This document shows, piece by piece, positions 18,312 through 26,660 of a stretch of DNA of 51,822 nucleotides. The position numbers and the translations under genes are program-made. The notes below the pieces were generated by a model that was not told the DNA's origin, did not search any database, and saw nothing but the letters and a program-made list of their open reading frames with translations. The DNA lies in assembly GCA_902572395.1 (NCBI GenBank), contig CACGFX010000008.1, forward strand, positions 1 through 51,822. The letters run 5' to 3'. The stretch is from an uncultured Synechococcaceae cyanobacterium (lineage in GTDB: Bacteria; Cyanobacteriota; Cyanobacteriia; PCC-6307; Cyanobiaceae). Within the stretch, counting starts at the first letter, position 1. Every line of letters begins with the position of its first letter.

Positions 18312-18767
18312 ATGGCAAAAAGAGTACAAATCGCATTAACTGAATCAATTGCATCACTAGGTAAGGAAGGAGATCTAGTTGAAGTAGCACCTGGATACGC
18401 AAGAAATTTTCTACTACCTTATGGCAAGGCTATGACAGTAACTCCAGCAGTCCTTAGACAAATTGAAAGGAAGAAAGAAAAAGAAAAAATCGCTGCTGAT
18501 AAACTAAAGCAAGAAGCTTTGGATTTCCAAACTGCATTATCTACAATAGGTAGGTTCAGTATCAAAAAACAGGTTGGAGAAGATGGCGTCCTTTTTGGAA
18601 CGGTTACCAATGGAGATGTTGCCGAAGCAATAGAAGCGGCAACTAAAAAAGAAATTGATAGAAGAAACATTACTGTTCCTGATATTCATAATTTAGGTTC
18701 CTTTACTGCAAAAATAAAATTACATCCAGAAGTAAATGCAGAAGTAAATATTGAAGTAACAAGTTAA
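18312..18767 (+). CDS. rplI: Large ribosomal subunit protein bL9
   Basis: A 151-residue 50S protein that bridges domains of 23S rRNA. The N-terminal domain ([21 protein letters not shown]), the long Lys/Glu helix (about 50-75) and the C-terminal domain ([12 protein letters not shown]) are complete. The frame is open five codons further back to a TTG at 18297, but ATG at 18312 gives the conserved N-terminus MAKRVQIAL and is chosen. dnaB follows after 58 bp, a common bacterial neighbour pair. Confidence 0.97.
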   Translation: MAKRVQIALTESIASLGKEGDLVEVAPGYARNFLLPYGKAMTVTPAVLRQIERKKEKEKIAADKLKQEALDFQTALSTIGRFSIKKQVGEDGVLFGTVTNGDVAEAIEAATKKEIDRRNITVPDIHNLGSFTAKIKLHPEVNAEVNIEVTS

Positions 18768-18825
18768 TCAATTTGTTGCATTATTTTGAAAAGTAGCCAG
18801 AGTATATATCTAAGCAATTAAAGAT

Positions 18826-20208
18826 ATGGTTTCCGTAACTTTTCCAAATAATGGGCAAAATAAAAATTTTAAAAAAGATTTTAATAGTGAAAATGCTGGA
18901 TTAGTTCCTCCTCAAAACGTTCAAGCAGAGGAAGCTGTTCTTGGTGGCATACTTCTCGATCCAGACGCGATCGGAAGAATTGCAGACTTAATTAAACCTG
19001 AAGCTTTTTATATAAATGCCCATCAAGAGATTTATAAAACAGCATTAATGTTGCATACCCAGGGTAAACCAACTGATTTAACATCAATGAGTGCTTGGTT
19101 AGCAGATAATGGATCACTAGAAAAAATTGGAGGGAACAGCAAACTAGTAGAACTAGTTGAAAATGTTTCCTCTACCGCTTCCATAGAACAAGTTGCTAAT
19201 TTAATTAACGACAAATTCATGAGAAGGCAACTTATTAGATCTGGAAATGAAGTGGTTCAACTAGGTTTTGATCAAACTCAAGATACTAATGAAGTTCTAG
19301 ATAAAGCAGAGCAAAAAATATTTGAAATCAGTCAAGAAAAACCTTCAAAAGGTTTGACTCAAGCAGCTGAAATCCTCACAAGTACTTTCAATGAAATAGA
19401 GTCAAGATCATTAGGTACTTCAGTAGCTGGGATTCCAGTAAATTTCTACGATCTTGATGCCATGACTCAAGGTTTTCAAAGAAGTGATTTAATAATTGTT
19501 GCTGGAAGACCTTCAATGGGGAAAACTTCAATAGTGCTTAATCTGGCTAAAAATGTTGCACAATCTCAAGATTTACCTGTTTGTGTATTTAGCCTTGAAA
19601 TGAGTAAAGAACAGTTGACATATAGATTACTTTCTATGGAAGTTGGAATCGAGAGTGGCAGGCTAAGAACAGGAAGATTACAGCAAGATGAATGGCCATT
19701 ACTCGGAGAAGGTATCAATTCATTAGGTCAATTACCAATATTTATAGATGACAAGCCTAACTTAAGTGTTTTAGAGATGAGATCTCTGTGCAGAAGATTA
19801 ATAGCTGAACAAAAAAAAGAACTTGGATTAATTGTGATTGATTACCTGCAGTTAATGGAAGGATCAAGCCCAGATAATAGAGTGCAAGAACTTTCACGAA
19901 TAACAAGAGGTCTTAAAAGCATGGCAAGAGAATTAAAAGTACCAGTAGTAGCTTTATCTCAACTTAGTAGAGGGGTAGAGTCTAGAACAAATAAAAGACC
20001 AATGTTAAGCGATCTAAGAGAATCAGGATCTATTGAACAAGATGCAGATTTAGTATTAATGATTTATAGAGATGAATACTATAATCCAGAAACTGAAGAT
20101 AGAGGAATTACAGAAATCATTGTCACTAAACATAGAAATGGACCCGTAGGAACTGTTAAATTATTATTTGAACCTCAATTTACGAGATTTAGGAATTTAG
20201 CAAATTAA
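18826..20208 (+). CDS. dnaB: Replicative DNA helicase DnaB
   Basis: Hexameric 5'-to-3' helicase of the replication fork. The 460-residue protein has the N-terminal domain that contacts primase (about 28-130), a linker, and the RecA-like motor with Walker A GRPSMGKT (227-234), FSLEMS, Walker B IVIDYLQLM, and the SRGVESR/KRPMLSDLRESGSIEQDAD segment. No intein interrupts it, although inteins occur in dnaB of some cyanobacteria. mnmG starts 12 bp after its stop. Confidence 0.97.
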   Translation: MVSVTFPNNGQNKNFKKDFNSENAGLVPPQNVQAEEAVLGGILLDPDAIGRIADLIKPEAFYINAHQEIYKTALMLHTQGKPTDLTSMSAWLADNGSLEKIGGNSKLVELVENVSSTASIEQVANLINDKFMRRQLIRSGNEVVQLGFDQTQDTNEVLDKAEQKIFEISQEKPSKGLTQAAEILTSTFNEIESRSLGTSVAGIPVNFYDLDAMTQGFQRSDLIIVAGRPSMGKTSIVLNLAKNVAQSQDLPVCVFSLEMSKEQLTYRLLSMEVGIESGRLRTGRLQQDEWPLLGEGINSLGQLPIFIDDKPNLSVLEMRSLCRRLIAEQKKELGLIVIDYLQLMEGSSPDNRVQELSRITRGLKSMARELKVPVVALSQLSRGVESRTNKRPMLSDLRESGSIEQDADLVLMIYRDEYYNPETEDRGITEIIVTKHRNGPVGTVKLLFEPQFTRFRNLAN

Positions 20209-20220
20209 ATCGATCCTAAA

Positions 20221-22188
20221 ATGCAAGATCATCACTCAACAAATGAATCTTTTGACATCATCGTTATTGGAGGAGGACATGCAGGATGCGAAGCAGCTAT
20301 AACAACAGCAAAATTAGGATTTTCCACAGCCCTATTTACAATCAATTTAGATAGGATTGCTTGGCAACCTTGCAACCCTGCAGTTGGCGGACCGGCAAAA
20401 AGTCAGTTAGTACATGAAGTTGATGCATTAGGTGGAATTATTGGTAAATTAGCTGATGAGACAGCTATACAAAAAAGAATATTAAATGCAAGTAGAGGCC
20501 CAGCTGTATGGGCATTAAGAGCTCAAACAGATAAAAGAGAATACTCAAAAAAAATGATTGAAATACTACAAAATACAGATAATTTATCTTTAAAAGAAGC
20601 AATGATTACTGAATTGGATATTGCAAAAACTGAAGAAATTGGATTGAACTCAAAAAAAACCTTTAAAAAAAGAATAAAGGGTGTAAGGACTTTCTTTGGT
20701 AGTTATTATTCAGCAAGATCAGTTATCATCACAGCTGGTACGTTCTTAGAAGGAAGAATATGGATAGGAAATAAATCAATGTCAGCTGGTAGATCAGGTG
20801 AACAAGCAGCAAAAGGTCTTACTCAAAATTTGCACGAAATTGGTATTAAAACAGAACGTTTAAAAACAGGCACTCCAGCAAGAGTTGATAAAAGAAGTAT
20901 TATTTTTGATGAATTAGATATTCAACCAAGTACTGCAGCAAATAAATATTTTTCGTTTGACCCAGATATAAAAAATAATATGCCCCAAGTTAGTTGTCAC
21001 ATCACAAGAACAACCACCAAAACACATCAACTAATTCGAGACAATTTACATTTAACTCCCATTTACGGCGGTTTTATTGATAGTAAGGGACCAAGGTATT
21101 GTCCATCAATTGAAGATAAAATCGTTAAATTTGCTGATAAAGAATCACATCAAATTTTCTTAGAACCAGAAGGAATTAATACTCCTGAAATATATGTACA
21201 AGGATTTTCTACAGGTTTACCCGAAAATATTCAATTAGAACTTTTAAGAACCTTACCTGGATTGAATGCATGTAAAATGTTGCGACCAGCATATGCTGTG
21301 GAGTATGACTATATACCTGCAACACAGCTCCAAACATCGCTCGAAACGAAAGAAATTGAATATTTATTTAGTGCAGGACAAATTAATGGGACTACTGGTT
21401 ATGAAGAAGCAGCAGCACAAGGATTAGTTGCAGGAGTCAATGCGACAAGAAAACTAAGCAAAAAAGATCCATTAATCTTCACTAGAGAAAGCAGTTATAT
21501 AGGAACAATGATCAATGATTTAATTACCAAAGATCTCAAAGAACCATACAGAGTTCTAACTAGTAGGAGTGAATATAGGTTAACTCTTAGAGGAGATAAT
21601 GCGGATAGGAGATTAACACCATTAGGTTATAAAATAGGGCTAATTAATGAGAAAAGATGGTCGGCCTATCAAGAAAAAATGAAACTTCTCGAGGAAGAAA
21701 AATTTAGATTAAATAACACTCGTTTAAAAAATACCGATGAAATATCAAAAAAAATAGAATTAGCAACAGGATCAAAGATCAAAGGCTCAACAACTTTGAA
21801 AGAACTCTTAAAAAGACCAAACTTTCATTATTCAGATCTAATTAAACATAATTTGACTAAAAAAAATCTAGTTTCTTCAATACAGGAAGGTGTTGAAATA
21901 GATATTAAATACGAAGGTTACCTTAAAAGGCAAAAAAACAACATTGAACAAATCAATCGTCAAAGCTGTAAATCTCTGCCTCAAGAAATAAATTATGAAA
22001 AGATAGATACATTATCTTTAGAAGCTAGAGAAAATTTGAATAAGATAAAGCCAAAAAATTTTGGTGATGCTTCAAAAATTCCTGGAGTAAGCAAAGCTGA
22101 TTTGACTGCATTACTTGTTTGGCTCAAAATAAGAGAAATAAAAAAAGAAAAGGTAAATATTTTTGTCGAAAAAAAGTTATCATCTTAA
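20221..22188 (+). CDS. mnmG: tRNA uridine-34 carboxymethylaminomethyl modification enzyme MnmG (GidA)
   Basis: FAD-dependent partner of MnmE that modifies the wobble uridine of tRNAs. It has 655 residues. Visible: the FAD-binding motif [10 protein letters not shown] (16-25), [21 protein letters not shown] split by the usual conserved residues near 56-78, [50 protein letters not shown] and the C-terminal helical domain ending in [14 protein letters not shown] Lys-rich C-terminal tail closes it. It is in a unit with dnaB (12 bp gap). Confidence 0.96.
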   Translation: MQDHHSTNESFDIIVIGGGHAGCEAAITTAKLGFSTALFTINLDRIAWQPCNPAVGGPAKSQLVHEVDALGGIIGKLADETAIQKRILNASRGPAVWALRAQTDKREYSKKMIEILQNTDNLSLKEAMITELDIAKTEEIGLNSKKTFKKRIKGVRTFFGSYYSARSVIITAGTFLEGRIWIGNKSMSAGRSGEQAAKGLTQNLHEIGIKTERLKTGTPARVDKRSIIFDELDIQPSTAANKYFSFDPDIKNNMPQVSCHITRTTTKTHQLIRDNLHLTPIYGGFIDSKGPRYCPSIEDKIVKFADKESHQIFLEPEGINTPEIYVQGFSTGLPENIQLELLRTLPGLNACKMLRPAYAVEYDYIPATQLQTSLETKEIEYLFSAGQINGTTGYEEAAAQGLVAGVNATRKLSKKDPLIFTRESSYIGTMINDLITKDLKEPYRVLTSRSEYRLTLRGDNADRRLTPLGYKIGLINEKRWSAYQEKMKLLEEEKFRLNNTRLKNTDEISKKIELATGSKIKGSTTLKELLKRPNFHYSDLIKHNLTKKNLVSSIQEGVEIDIKYEGYLKRQKNNIEQINRQSCKSLPQEINYEKIDTLSLEARENLNKIKPKNFGDASKIPGVSKADLTALLVWLKIREIKKEKVNIFVEKKLSS

Positions 22189-22269
22189 AAGCATTCCGTC
22201 TGAGCACTGGATAATAAACTTTTTAACTCACCAAAAATTTTATGGGAAGAAAAAGCCTCTACTTTTTTA

Positions 22270-22812
22270 GTGAAAAATTCATTACCAAAAATATCTGGTC
22301 CATGGAAATTAATGCTGCTTGGGGATGGAAGTCCAACTAGACATTTACAGCTTTTAACAAATCAAGAGACAAAAATTAAATTAATTTCAATGCAAGTTGA
22401 TCCTCTATGCATTGAAGAAGGTCCTAAAGAATTAAATCAATTAAATGGACCTTTAATTAGAAGACAAGTATGGATTAAAAACAATAATAAAAACCTAGCA
22501 TGGGCTGAAAGTTGGTGGAATGCAGAACAAGTAAATGAAAATTTAAAAGCCAAAGAAGAACCAATTTGGAAGAATTTGACACAAGACAGATCAGAATTGT
22601 TTAGAGAAGTTGACCGAATTTCACTTGTTAATTCAAATTGGTTAGAGGATCAATTTTGTTTAAAAGGTCCATTCTGGTCAAGAAATTATAGATTTTTTCG
22701 AGACAAAAAGCCCCTAACAATTATTAGAGAAGTATTCAATCCACATTTAGAAAGTTTATTAGGCTATTCAGGACTTAAAGAATTTACGAAACTATACTCT
22801 TCTTCTTCTTGA
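22270..22812 (+). CDS. Chorismate lyase-like protein (cyanobacterial type)
   Basis: Probably splits chorismate to pyruvate and 4-hydroxybenzoate, the ring precursor of plastoquinone. The 180-residue form shows LLGDGSPTRHLQLLT (17-31), LNGPLIRRQVWI and LAWAESWWNAEQ, as in cyanobacterial members of the DUF98/chorismate lyase family. The GTG at 22270 is the only usual start, but the frame stays open back to 22204 and those codons (KILWEEKASTFL before the GTG) look like a genuine N-terminus, so the real start may be a non-standard codon upstream. The 3' end overlaps the convergent charged-protein gene by 21 bp. Activity is by family only. Confidence 0.75.
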   Translation: MKNSLPKISGPWKLMLLGDGSPTRHLQLLTNQETKIKLISMQVDPLCIEEGPKELNQLNGPLIRRQVWIKNNNKNLAWAESWWNAEQVNENLKAKEEPIWKNLTQDRSELFREVDRISLVNSNWLEDQFCLKGPFWSRNYRFFRDKKPLTIIREVFNPHLESLLGYSGLKEFTKLYSSSS

Positions 22813-23355
22813 TCTGGGAAGATTTCTTGATTTTGATTGAACTTGTTGGCTTGATTGAACTCTCGAAGCATTATTCTCTTTTTCTGAAGCTCTTTGCCAT
22901 CTTTCAACTTTAAAATCCATTTCATCTGGCCAATCTTCGTCCTTACTCTCTTTTACATAAGGCAATTTTTTTTGCTCAGTTGTTTGTATATTTTTTGGTT
23001 GCCTTAAAGATATTGCCTCTAAGGGTCTTTTTGAGTGCTGATTAGCAGATTCATAAGAATTTGATTCTCTAGAAAATGTCTTAATATCGCTGTTATCATC
23101 GTAAAAATTCTCATCATTCCAATCATCATTATCTTCATCAAAAAATAAATCGACTTTTTCAGATACCCATCTTCCTACTTTTTTAACACTCTTACTTGTT
23201 ATTCCTTGAAAATCTGAGTTCCTTCTTTTTCCTGGCCTAGCACCAGATACTCCATCAACAAATTGTCTGCCAGTTTCAAAAATTTTATCAACCTTTTTAT
23301 CAACAATATTTTTATCAAAACTATTTTTAAGATTTCTAATTCTCCTTGAATCCAT
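22792..23355 (-). CDS. Charged protein of unknown function
   Basis: A 187-residue hydrophilic protein that I do not recognise. It has a basic N-terminal third (about 1-60, with a possible amphipathic helix KVDKIFETGRQFVDGVSG), a very acidic centre (FFDEDNDDWNDENFYDDNSD, about 91-110), a long Ser/Gln/Glu-rich and probably disordered part with WPDEMDFKVERWQR near 145-158, and an Arg-rich end (RSRRRR). There is no membrane segment and no enzyme motif. The 3' end overlaps the convergent chorismate lyase gene by 21 bp. The conserved-looking N-terminus and tryptophan-containing motif argue that it is real; an RNA- or envelope-related role would be guesswork. Confidence 0.65.
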   Translation of the reverse strand: MDSRRIRNLKNSFDKNIVDKKVDKIFETGRQFVDGVSGARPGKRRNSDFQGITSKSVKKVGRWVSEKVDLFFDEDNDDWNDENFYDDNSDIKTFSRESNSYESANQHSKRPLEAISLRQPKNIQTTEQKKLPYVKESKDEDWPDEMDFKVERWQRASEKENNASRVQSSQQVQSKSRNLPRSRRRRV

Positions 23356-23420
23356 AAATTATTATGCTTTTTAAAATATAAATAATTCCAAATATAGAAA
23401 CAAAAACACATCTTATATTT

Positions 23421-23948
23421 TTAATCAAACAAAATTAAACACTTTTTATTCCATGATCCATTAAAGAAATTGACACAACATTTTTTACAGGCAATATTCT
23501 TTATCCTTTTCCTGTAGAAAAATTTCTCACCACAATTTTGACAAGTTCCTATGTATTTTAATTCTCTCCTTTCAATAGGAAATGAGTGCCTCACAGAAAT
23601 TTGAAAATTCTTCTCTTTCTGATTAATTTCATACATCTTTTCTAAGAAATTTGGACCATGTATCTCATTTTTTTTTAATATCCTATCCACCCATGCATGA
23701 ATCATTTCATGACATAAAGTACTGTTTATTTCACTAGTAGATAATTTACTCAAAATAGGTTTCGATAAGATAATTTCAGAATCTACAAGACCTTTAATTC
23801 GTCTTCTTTTATAAAAACCAGCAGTAGTTTTTAACCTATTATCACTCCATCTAATTTTTACTAAAGGTTGATTATTAACCGCTAGTGAATTATCAAAATA
23901 TTGGCTATTGAATTTATGAAATAGAGGTAAAAGAGGAATTACAGGCAT
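23421..23948 (-). CDS. SprT-like zinc metalloprotein
   Basis: A 175-residue member of the SprT/Spartan family. The metal-binding HEMIH motif (His80-Glu81-x2-His84) is in the usual context STLCHEMIHAW, and a C-terminal zinc ribbon is formed by CQNC and CKKCC (about 136-160). Eukaryotic Spartan cuts DNA-protein crosslinks; the role of bacterial SprT is not settled. An ATG start and a full domain are present. It is 65 bp from the next same-strand gene and divergent from the NTF2-like gene. Confidence 0.85.
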   Translation of the reverse strand: MPVIPLLPLFHKFNSQYFDNSLAVNNQPLVKIRWSDNRLKTTAGFYKRRRIKGLVDSEIILSKPILSKLSTSEINSTLCHEMIHAWVDRILKKNEIHGPNFLEKMYEINQKEKNFQISVRHSFPIERRELKYIGTCQNCGEKFFYRKRIKNIACKKCCVNFFNGSWNKKCLILFD

Positions 23949-24032
23949 TATGGATTAAAATTAATATTATTTTGACAAAAAAGCCATCAAAAACGATTTC
24001 TTTTCTTAAAGTAATAAAAAACTAAAATCAAC

Positions 24033-24452
24033 ATGGATGCAACACTAGTTAAAGATATCGGAATTAAAGCATTATTAGTTGGCGGAGCTGTACTAGTTTC
24101 TTTTTGGACTTTTAATGCAGTCAAATTAGTTATAAGCGCCAGAGGAATTAATCCATTAGTAAGAAAGTTTTTTGATCAAATAGCTGCTGGCAGAATTGAT
24201 GCAGCGTATGGTTTGACTACAAAAACTTATAAAACTCATGTGAAGCGCCAAGACTTTCTTAAATTTTTAGCTAGTTTAAACCTCAATAAATACAGAAATT
24301 TAAAATCAGGAAGACCTAGAGTCCAAGAAGATCAAATCATAATAACTTTGAATTTAAAATCAGAAGATAAACAAGATGAGCTTCCATTAGATTTTACTTT
24401 CGCAAAAACTGACAATGATTGGAAAATAGACAGAATAGCAAAAGTGAATTAA
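24033..24452 (+). CDS. Membrane-anchored NTF2-like/DUF4864-type protein
   Basis: A 139-residue protein of unknown function. One hydrophobic helix at about 10-33 (ALLVGGAVLVSFWTFNAVKLV) anchors it, and the rest (about 40-139) reads as a small alpha+beta domain with FFDQIAAGRIDAAYGLTTK and a final WKIDRIAKV strand. That pattern of 'repeated use' helix and C-terminal strand is typical of NTF2-like or DUF4864 domains. The DNA ligase gene begins 9 bp after its stop, so they share a transcript. No catalytic residue can be assigned. Confidence 0.7.
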   Translation: MDATLVKDIGIKALLVGGAVLVSFWTFNAVKLVISARGINPLVRKFFDQIAAGRIDAAYGLTTKTYKTHVKRQDFLKFLASLNLNKYRNLKSGRPRVQEDQIIITLNLKSEDKQDELPLDFTFAKTDNDWKIDRIAKVN

Positions 24453-24461
24453 TAATTTCTT

Positions 24462-25790
24462 ATGAGGCAAAAAGAATTGTTAAAAGAAGAGATAATACAT
24501 CAACTAGAATTACACCCAAGTAGATTAGATAAAGAAAAAATCATCTTAGAAGCAATGGGACAAGGTCTAGATGATTTTTTTGAGGGAATCCGTATGGCTC
24601 TTAATCCATTGGTAACTTTTGGTGTAAAAATTGTTCCTGAAAAAGAGAATGAAAAAAGTCAAAATTTTTTATGGAAAGATTTTAGGGAATTAGCAAATAA
24701 GCTGATTCAAAGAGAACTTACTGGTCATGCTGCTCGCGATGCAATTATAAATGCTATGGAATCTGCTACAAAAGAAGAGTGGAATGGATTTTATAGACGA
24801 GTTTTAATTAAAGATCTTAGATGTGGTGTATCTGAAAAAACAATCAATAAGATTGCCAAGAAATTTCCCAAATATGCGATTCCTATTTTTTCTTGTCCTT
24901 TAGCTCATGACAGTGCAAATCATGAAAAAAAAATGATAGGAAAAAAGCAAATTGAAATCAAATTAGATGGTGTGCGCGTCATAACTATTATTAGACAAAA
25001 TAAAGTAGAAATGTTTTCTCGTAATGGAAAACAATTCCATAATTTTGGTCATATTATCTCAGAAATAGAAAACGTCTTAAGAGAAGATCCTGCCTCGCAT
25101 GACTTAGTACTAGATGGTGAAGTAATGAGCGCTAACTTTCAGGATTTAATGAAGCAGGTTCATAGAAAAGATGGCAAACAAACAAAAGACGCAGTTCTAC
25201 ACCTGTTTGACTTATGTCCCCTTGAAAACTTTCAAAAAGGGAGATGGAACACTAGTCAAACAGCAAGAAGTTTATTAGTAAAAGAATGGGTAGCAAAACA
25301 TTCTATGCTTCTAAAACATATAAAAACACTTGAATGGGAAAATGTAGATCTCGACACTATTGAAGGACAAAAAAGATTTGTAGAGCTGAATAAATCTGCT
25401 GTGGAAGGTGGTTATGAAGGAGTAATGATTAAAGATCCTGATGCTATGTATGAATGTAAAAGAACACACAATTGGTTAAAAGCAAAACCTTTCATTGAAG
25501 TCACTTTAAAAGTTGTATCGGTTGAGGAAGGTACAGGTCGCAACAAAGGGAGACTAGGAGCAATCCTGGTAGAAGGAGAAGATGATGGGTATAAATACAG
25601 TCTTAGTTGCGGAAGCGGATTTAGTGATATCCAACGTGAAGAATATTGGTCAAAACGTAATCATCTCGTTGGTCAACTTGTAGAAATCAGAGCTGATGCA
25701 AAAACCAAGTCAAAAGATGCAGTGGCTTTTAGTCTTAGGTTTCCTAGATTTAAATGCTTTAGAGGATTTAAAGATGGAGAAAAAGTGTAA
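24462..25790 (+). CDS. ATP-dependent DNA ligase, phage T4-like
   Basis: Joins nicks in double-stranded DNA through an enzyme-AMP intermediate. The 442-residue protein has the nucleotidyl-transfer motif EIKLDGVR with Lys167 as the AMP-accepting residue, motif III (DGEVMS), motif IV (EGVMIKD), motif V (WLKAKP) and a C-terminal OB domain. The N-terminal helical domain (RELTGHAARDAI; FYRRVLIKDLRCGVSEKTIN) resembles T4 gp30 (RKLTGNAA; LRRVMMRDLECGAS) more than the short bacterial LigD or LigC types. Cyanobacteria normally rely on an NAD-dependent LigA, so this is a second ligase, perhaps for repair. No phage gene adjoins it, and codon use looks like its neighbours. Confidence 0.9.
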   Translation: MRQKELLKEEIIHQLELHPSRLDKEKIILEAMGQGLDDFFEGIRMALNPLVTFGVKIVPEKENEKSQNFLWKDFRELANKLIQRELTGHAARDAIINAMESATKEEWNGFYRRVLIKDLRCGVSEKTINKIAKKFPKYAIPIFSCPLAHDSANHEKKMIGKKQIEIKLDGVRVITIIRQNKVEMFSRNGKQFHNFGHIISEIENVLREDPASHDLVLDGEVMSANFQDLMKQVHRKDGKQTKDAVLHLFDLCPLENFQKGRWNTSQTARSLLVKEWVAKHSMLLKHIKTLEWENVDLDTIEGQKRFVELNKSAVEGGYEGVMIKDPDAMYECKRTHNWLKAKPFIEVTLKVVSVEEGTGRNKGRLGAILVEGEDDGYKYSLSCGSGFSDIQREEYWSKRNHLVGQLVEIRADAKTKSKDAVAFSLRFPRFKCFRGFKDGEKV

Positions 25791-25904
25791 ATTTAAAATA
25801 ATATTCAACAAAGTAGCCAAAGAAAAATGTGGTTTTTAAATAAAAAAAATAAAAATCATGGCTATAAAATATAAAAATAATTATCAGGACTTTTTGAGAG
25901 ACTT

Positions 25905-26057
25905 ATGACCAACAAAACAGTTTTCAACTACATAAAAACACCTTGTGGACAGGCAAAATATATCGAATTAGAAGCCAACAAAACTTTACTAGGTAAATTA
26001 AGGCTTTTGTGGTTTATCTTAATTGCATCAATTAGAGATTGGAATATTAAAGAGTAA
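25905..26057 (+). CDS. Possible small protein of 50 residues
   Basis: ATG to TAA, 50 codons, in the 271 bp between the ligase gene and the convergent TVP38-like gene. It begins MTNKTVFNYIKTPCGQAKY and has one moderately hydrophobic segment (LGKLRLLWFILIASI, about 29-43) ending in DWNIKE. A GAGAG at about 25895-25899 could be a weak ribosome site. Composition is that of a real small membrane-associated protein of picocyanobacteria, but I cannot name it. The rest of this gap has only a 15-codon frame at 25827, which I do not call. Confidence 0.5.
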   Translation: MTNKTVFNYIKTPCGQAKYIELEANKTLLGKLRLLWFILIASIRDWNIKE

Positions 26058-26061
26058 ATTC

Positions 26062-26658
26062 TTAAGATTTTTCAAAATATTCTTTGGAGTATTTAGCTGA
26101 GAAATATACAACTAAAAAAGTTGAAATAATTCCAATGCTAGTTATATATAAATTATTTGGTGATTGCACATTTTTTAACTCCTGAATACTTTTTGCCAAA
26201 CTACCTATTGAGCAATAAAGAAAAGTTCCTGGAATTATTCCAAGAAGACCAAGAGCGAACTCTCTAAATTTAACATTATTCAAACCATAAAAATAATTAA
26301 GAATACTGAAAGGAAATATCGGCGATAATCTCGCTAAAAAAATTAATTTAAGTCCGCCTTTTTCAACTACTTTTTCCATGACACTTAATTTTGGATAACG
26401 GCTAAAAAGATTTTTTAGCTTTTTTGCAAAAAAACTTTTTGATACAAAAAAAGCAACTGATGCTCCTAAGGAAGCGGAAATGAAAACGATAATTGATCCT
26501 AAATATGAGCCATATAAAAAACCTGATAATAAAGATAACCAAGAGGCTGGAAGTATTAATAAAACAATTAAAATATAAATACAAACAAACGAAAAGATCC
26601 CTAAACCAGTATTAAAAAAAAAAGACAAATTATAAATATTTTCAAGCAATATATTCAT
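26062..26658 (-). CDS. TVP38/DedA-like membrane protein (VTT domain)
   Basis: Integral membrane protein of 198 residues of the SNARE-associated/VTT family. There are about five hydrophobic segments (about 10-45, 48-70, 103-120, 135-155 and 170-190). The family core is clear: LSGFLYGSYLGSIIVFISASLGASVAF (split near 43-69) and LIFLARLSPIFPFSILNYFYG. DedA/TVP38 proteins act in lipid scrambling or membrane homeostasis; the substrate here is unknown. I place the start at ATG 26658, 2 bp after the valS stop; a TTG at 26664 overlapping that stop is the alternative. Translational coupling to valS is likely. Confidence 0.85.
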   Translation of the reverse strand: MNILLENIYNLSFFFNTGLGIFSFVCIYILIVLLILPASWLSLLSGFLYGSYLGSIIVFISASLGASVAFFVSKSFFAKKLKNLFSRYPKLSVMEKVVEKGGLKLIFLARLSPIFPFSILNYFYGLNNVKFREFALGLLGIIPGTFLYCSIGSLAKSIQELKNVQSPNNLYITSIGIISTFLVVYFSAKYSKEYFEKS

Positions 26659-26660
26659 TC

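Noticed and set aside
2324-20208. Inteins in dnaX or dnaB
   Set aside because: Both genes are known intein sites in other cyanobacteria, but both are continuous and of normal length here.
23972-23977. Consensus TTGACA before the NTF2-like gene
   Set aside because: No acceptable -10 hexamer occurs 16-18 bp downstream, and -35 boxes are poorly used in this group.
25827-25874. 15-codon ORF after the DNA ligase gene
   Set aside because: Too short, Lys/Asn-rich and without a ribosome site.
24033-26057. Prophage remnant around the T4-like ligase
   Set aside because: Neighbours are ordinary cellular genes, there is no integrase, structural gene or tRNA-edge repeat, and base use is like the rest of the window.
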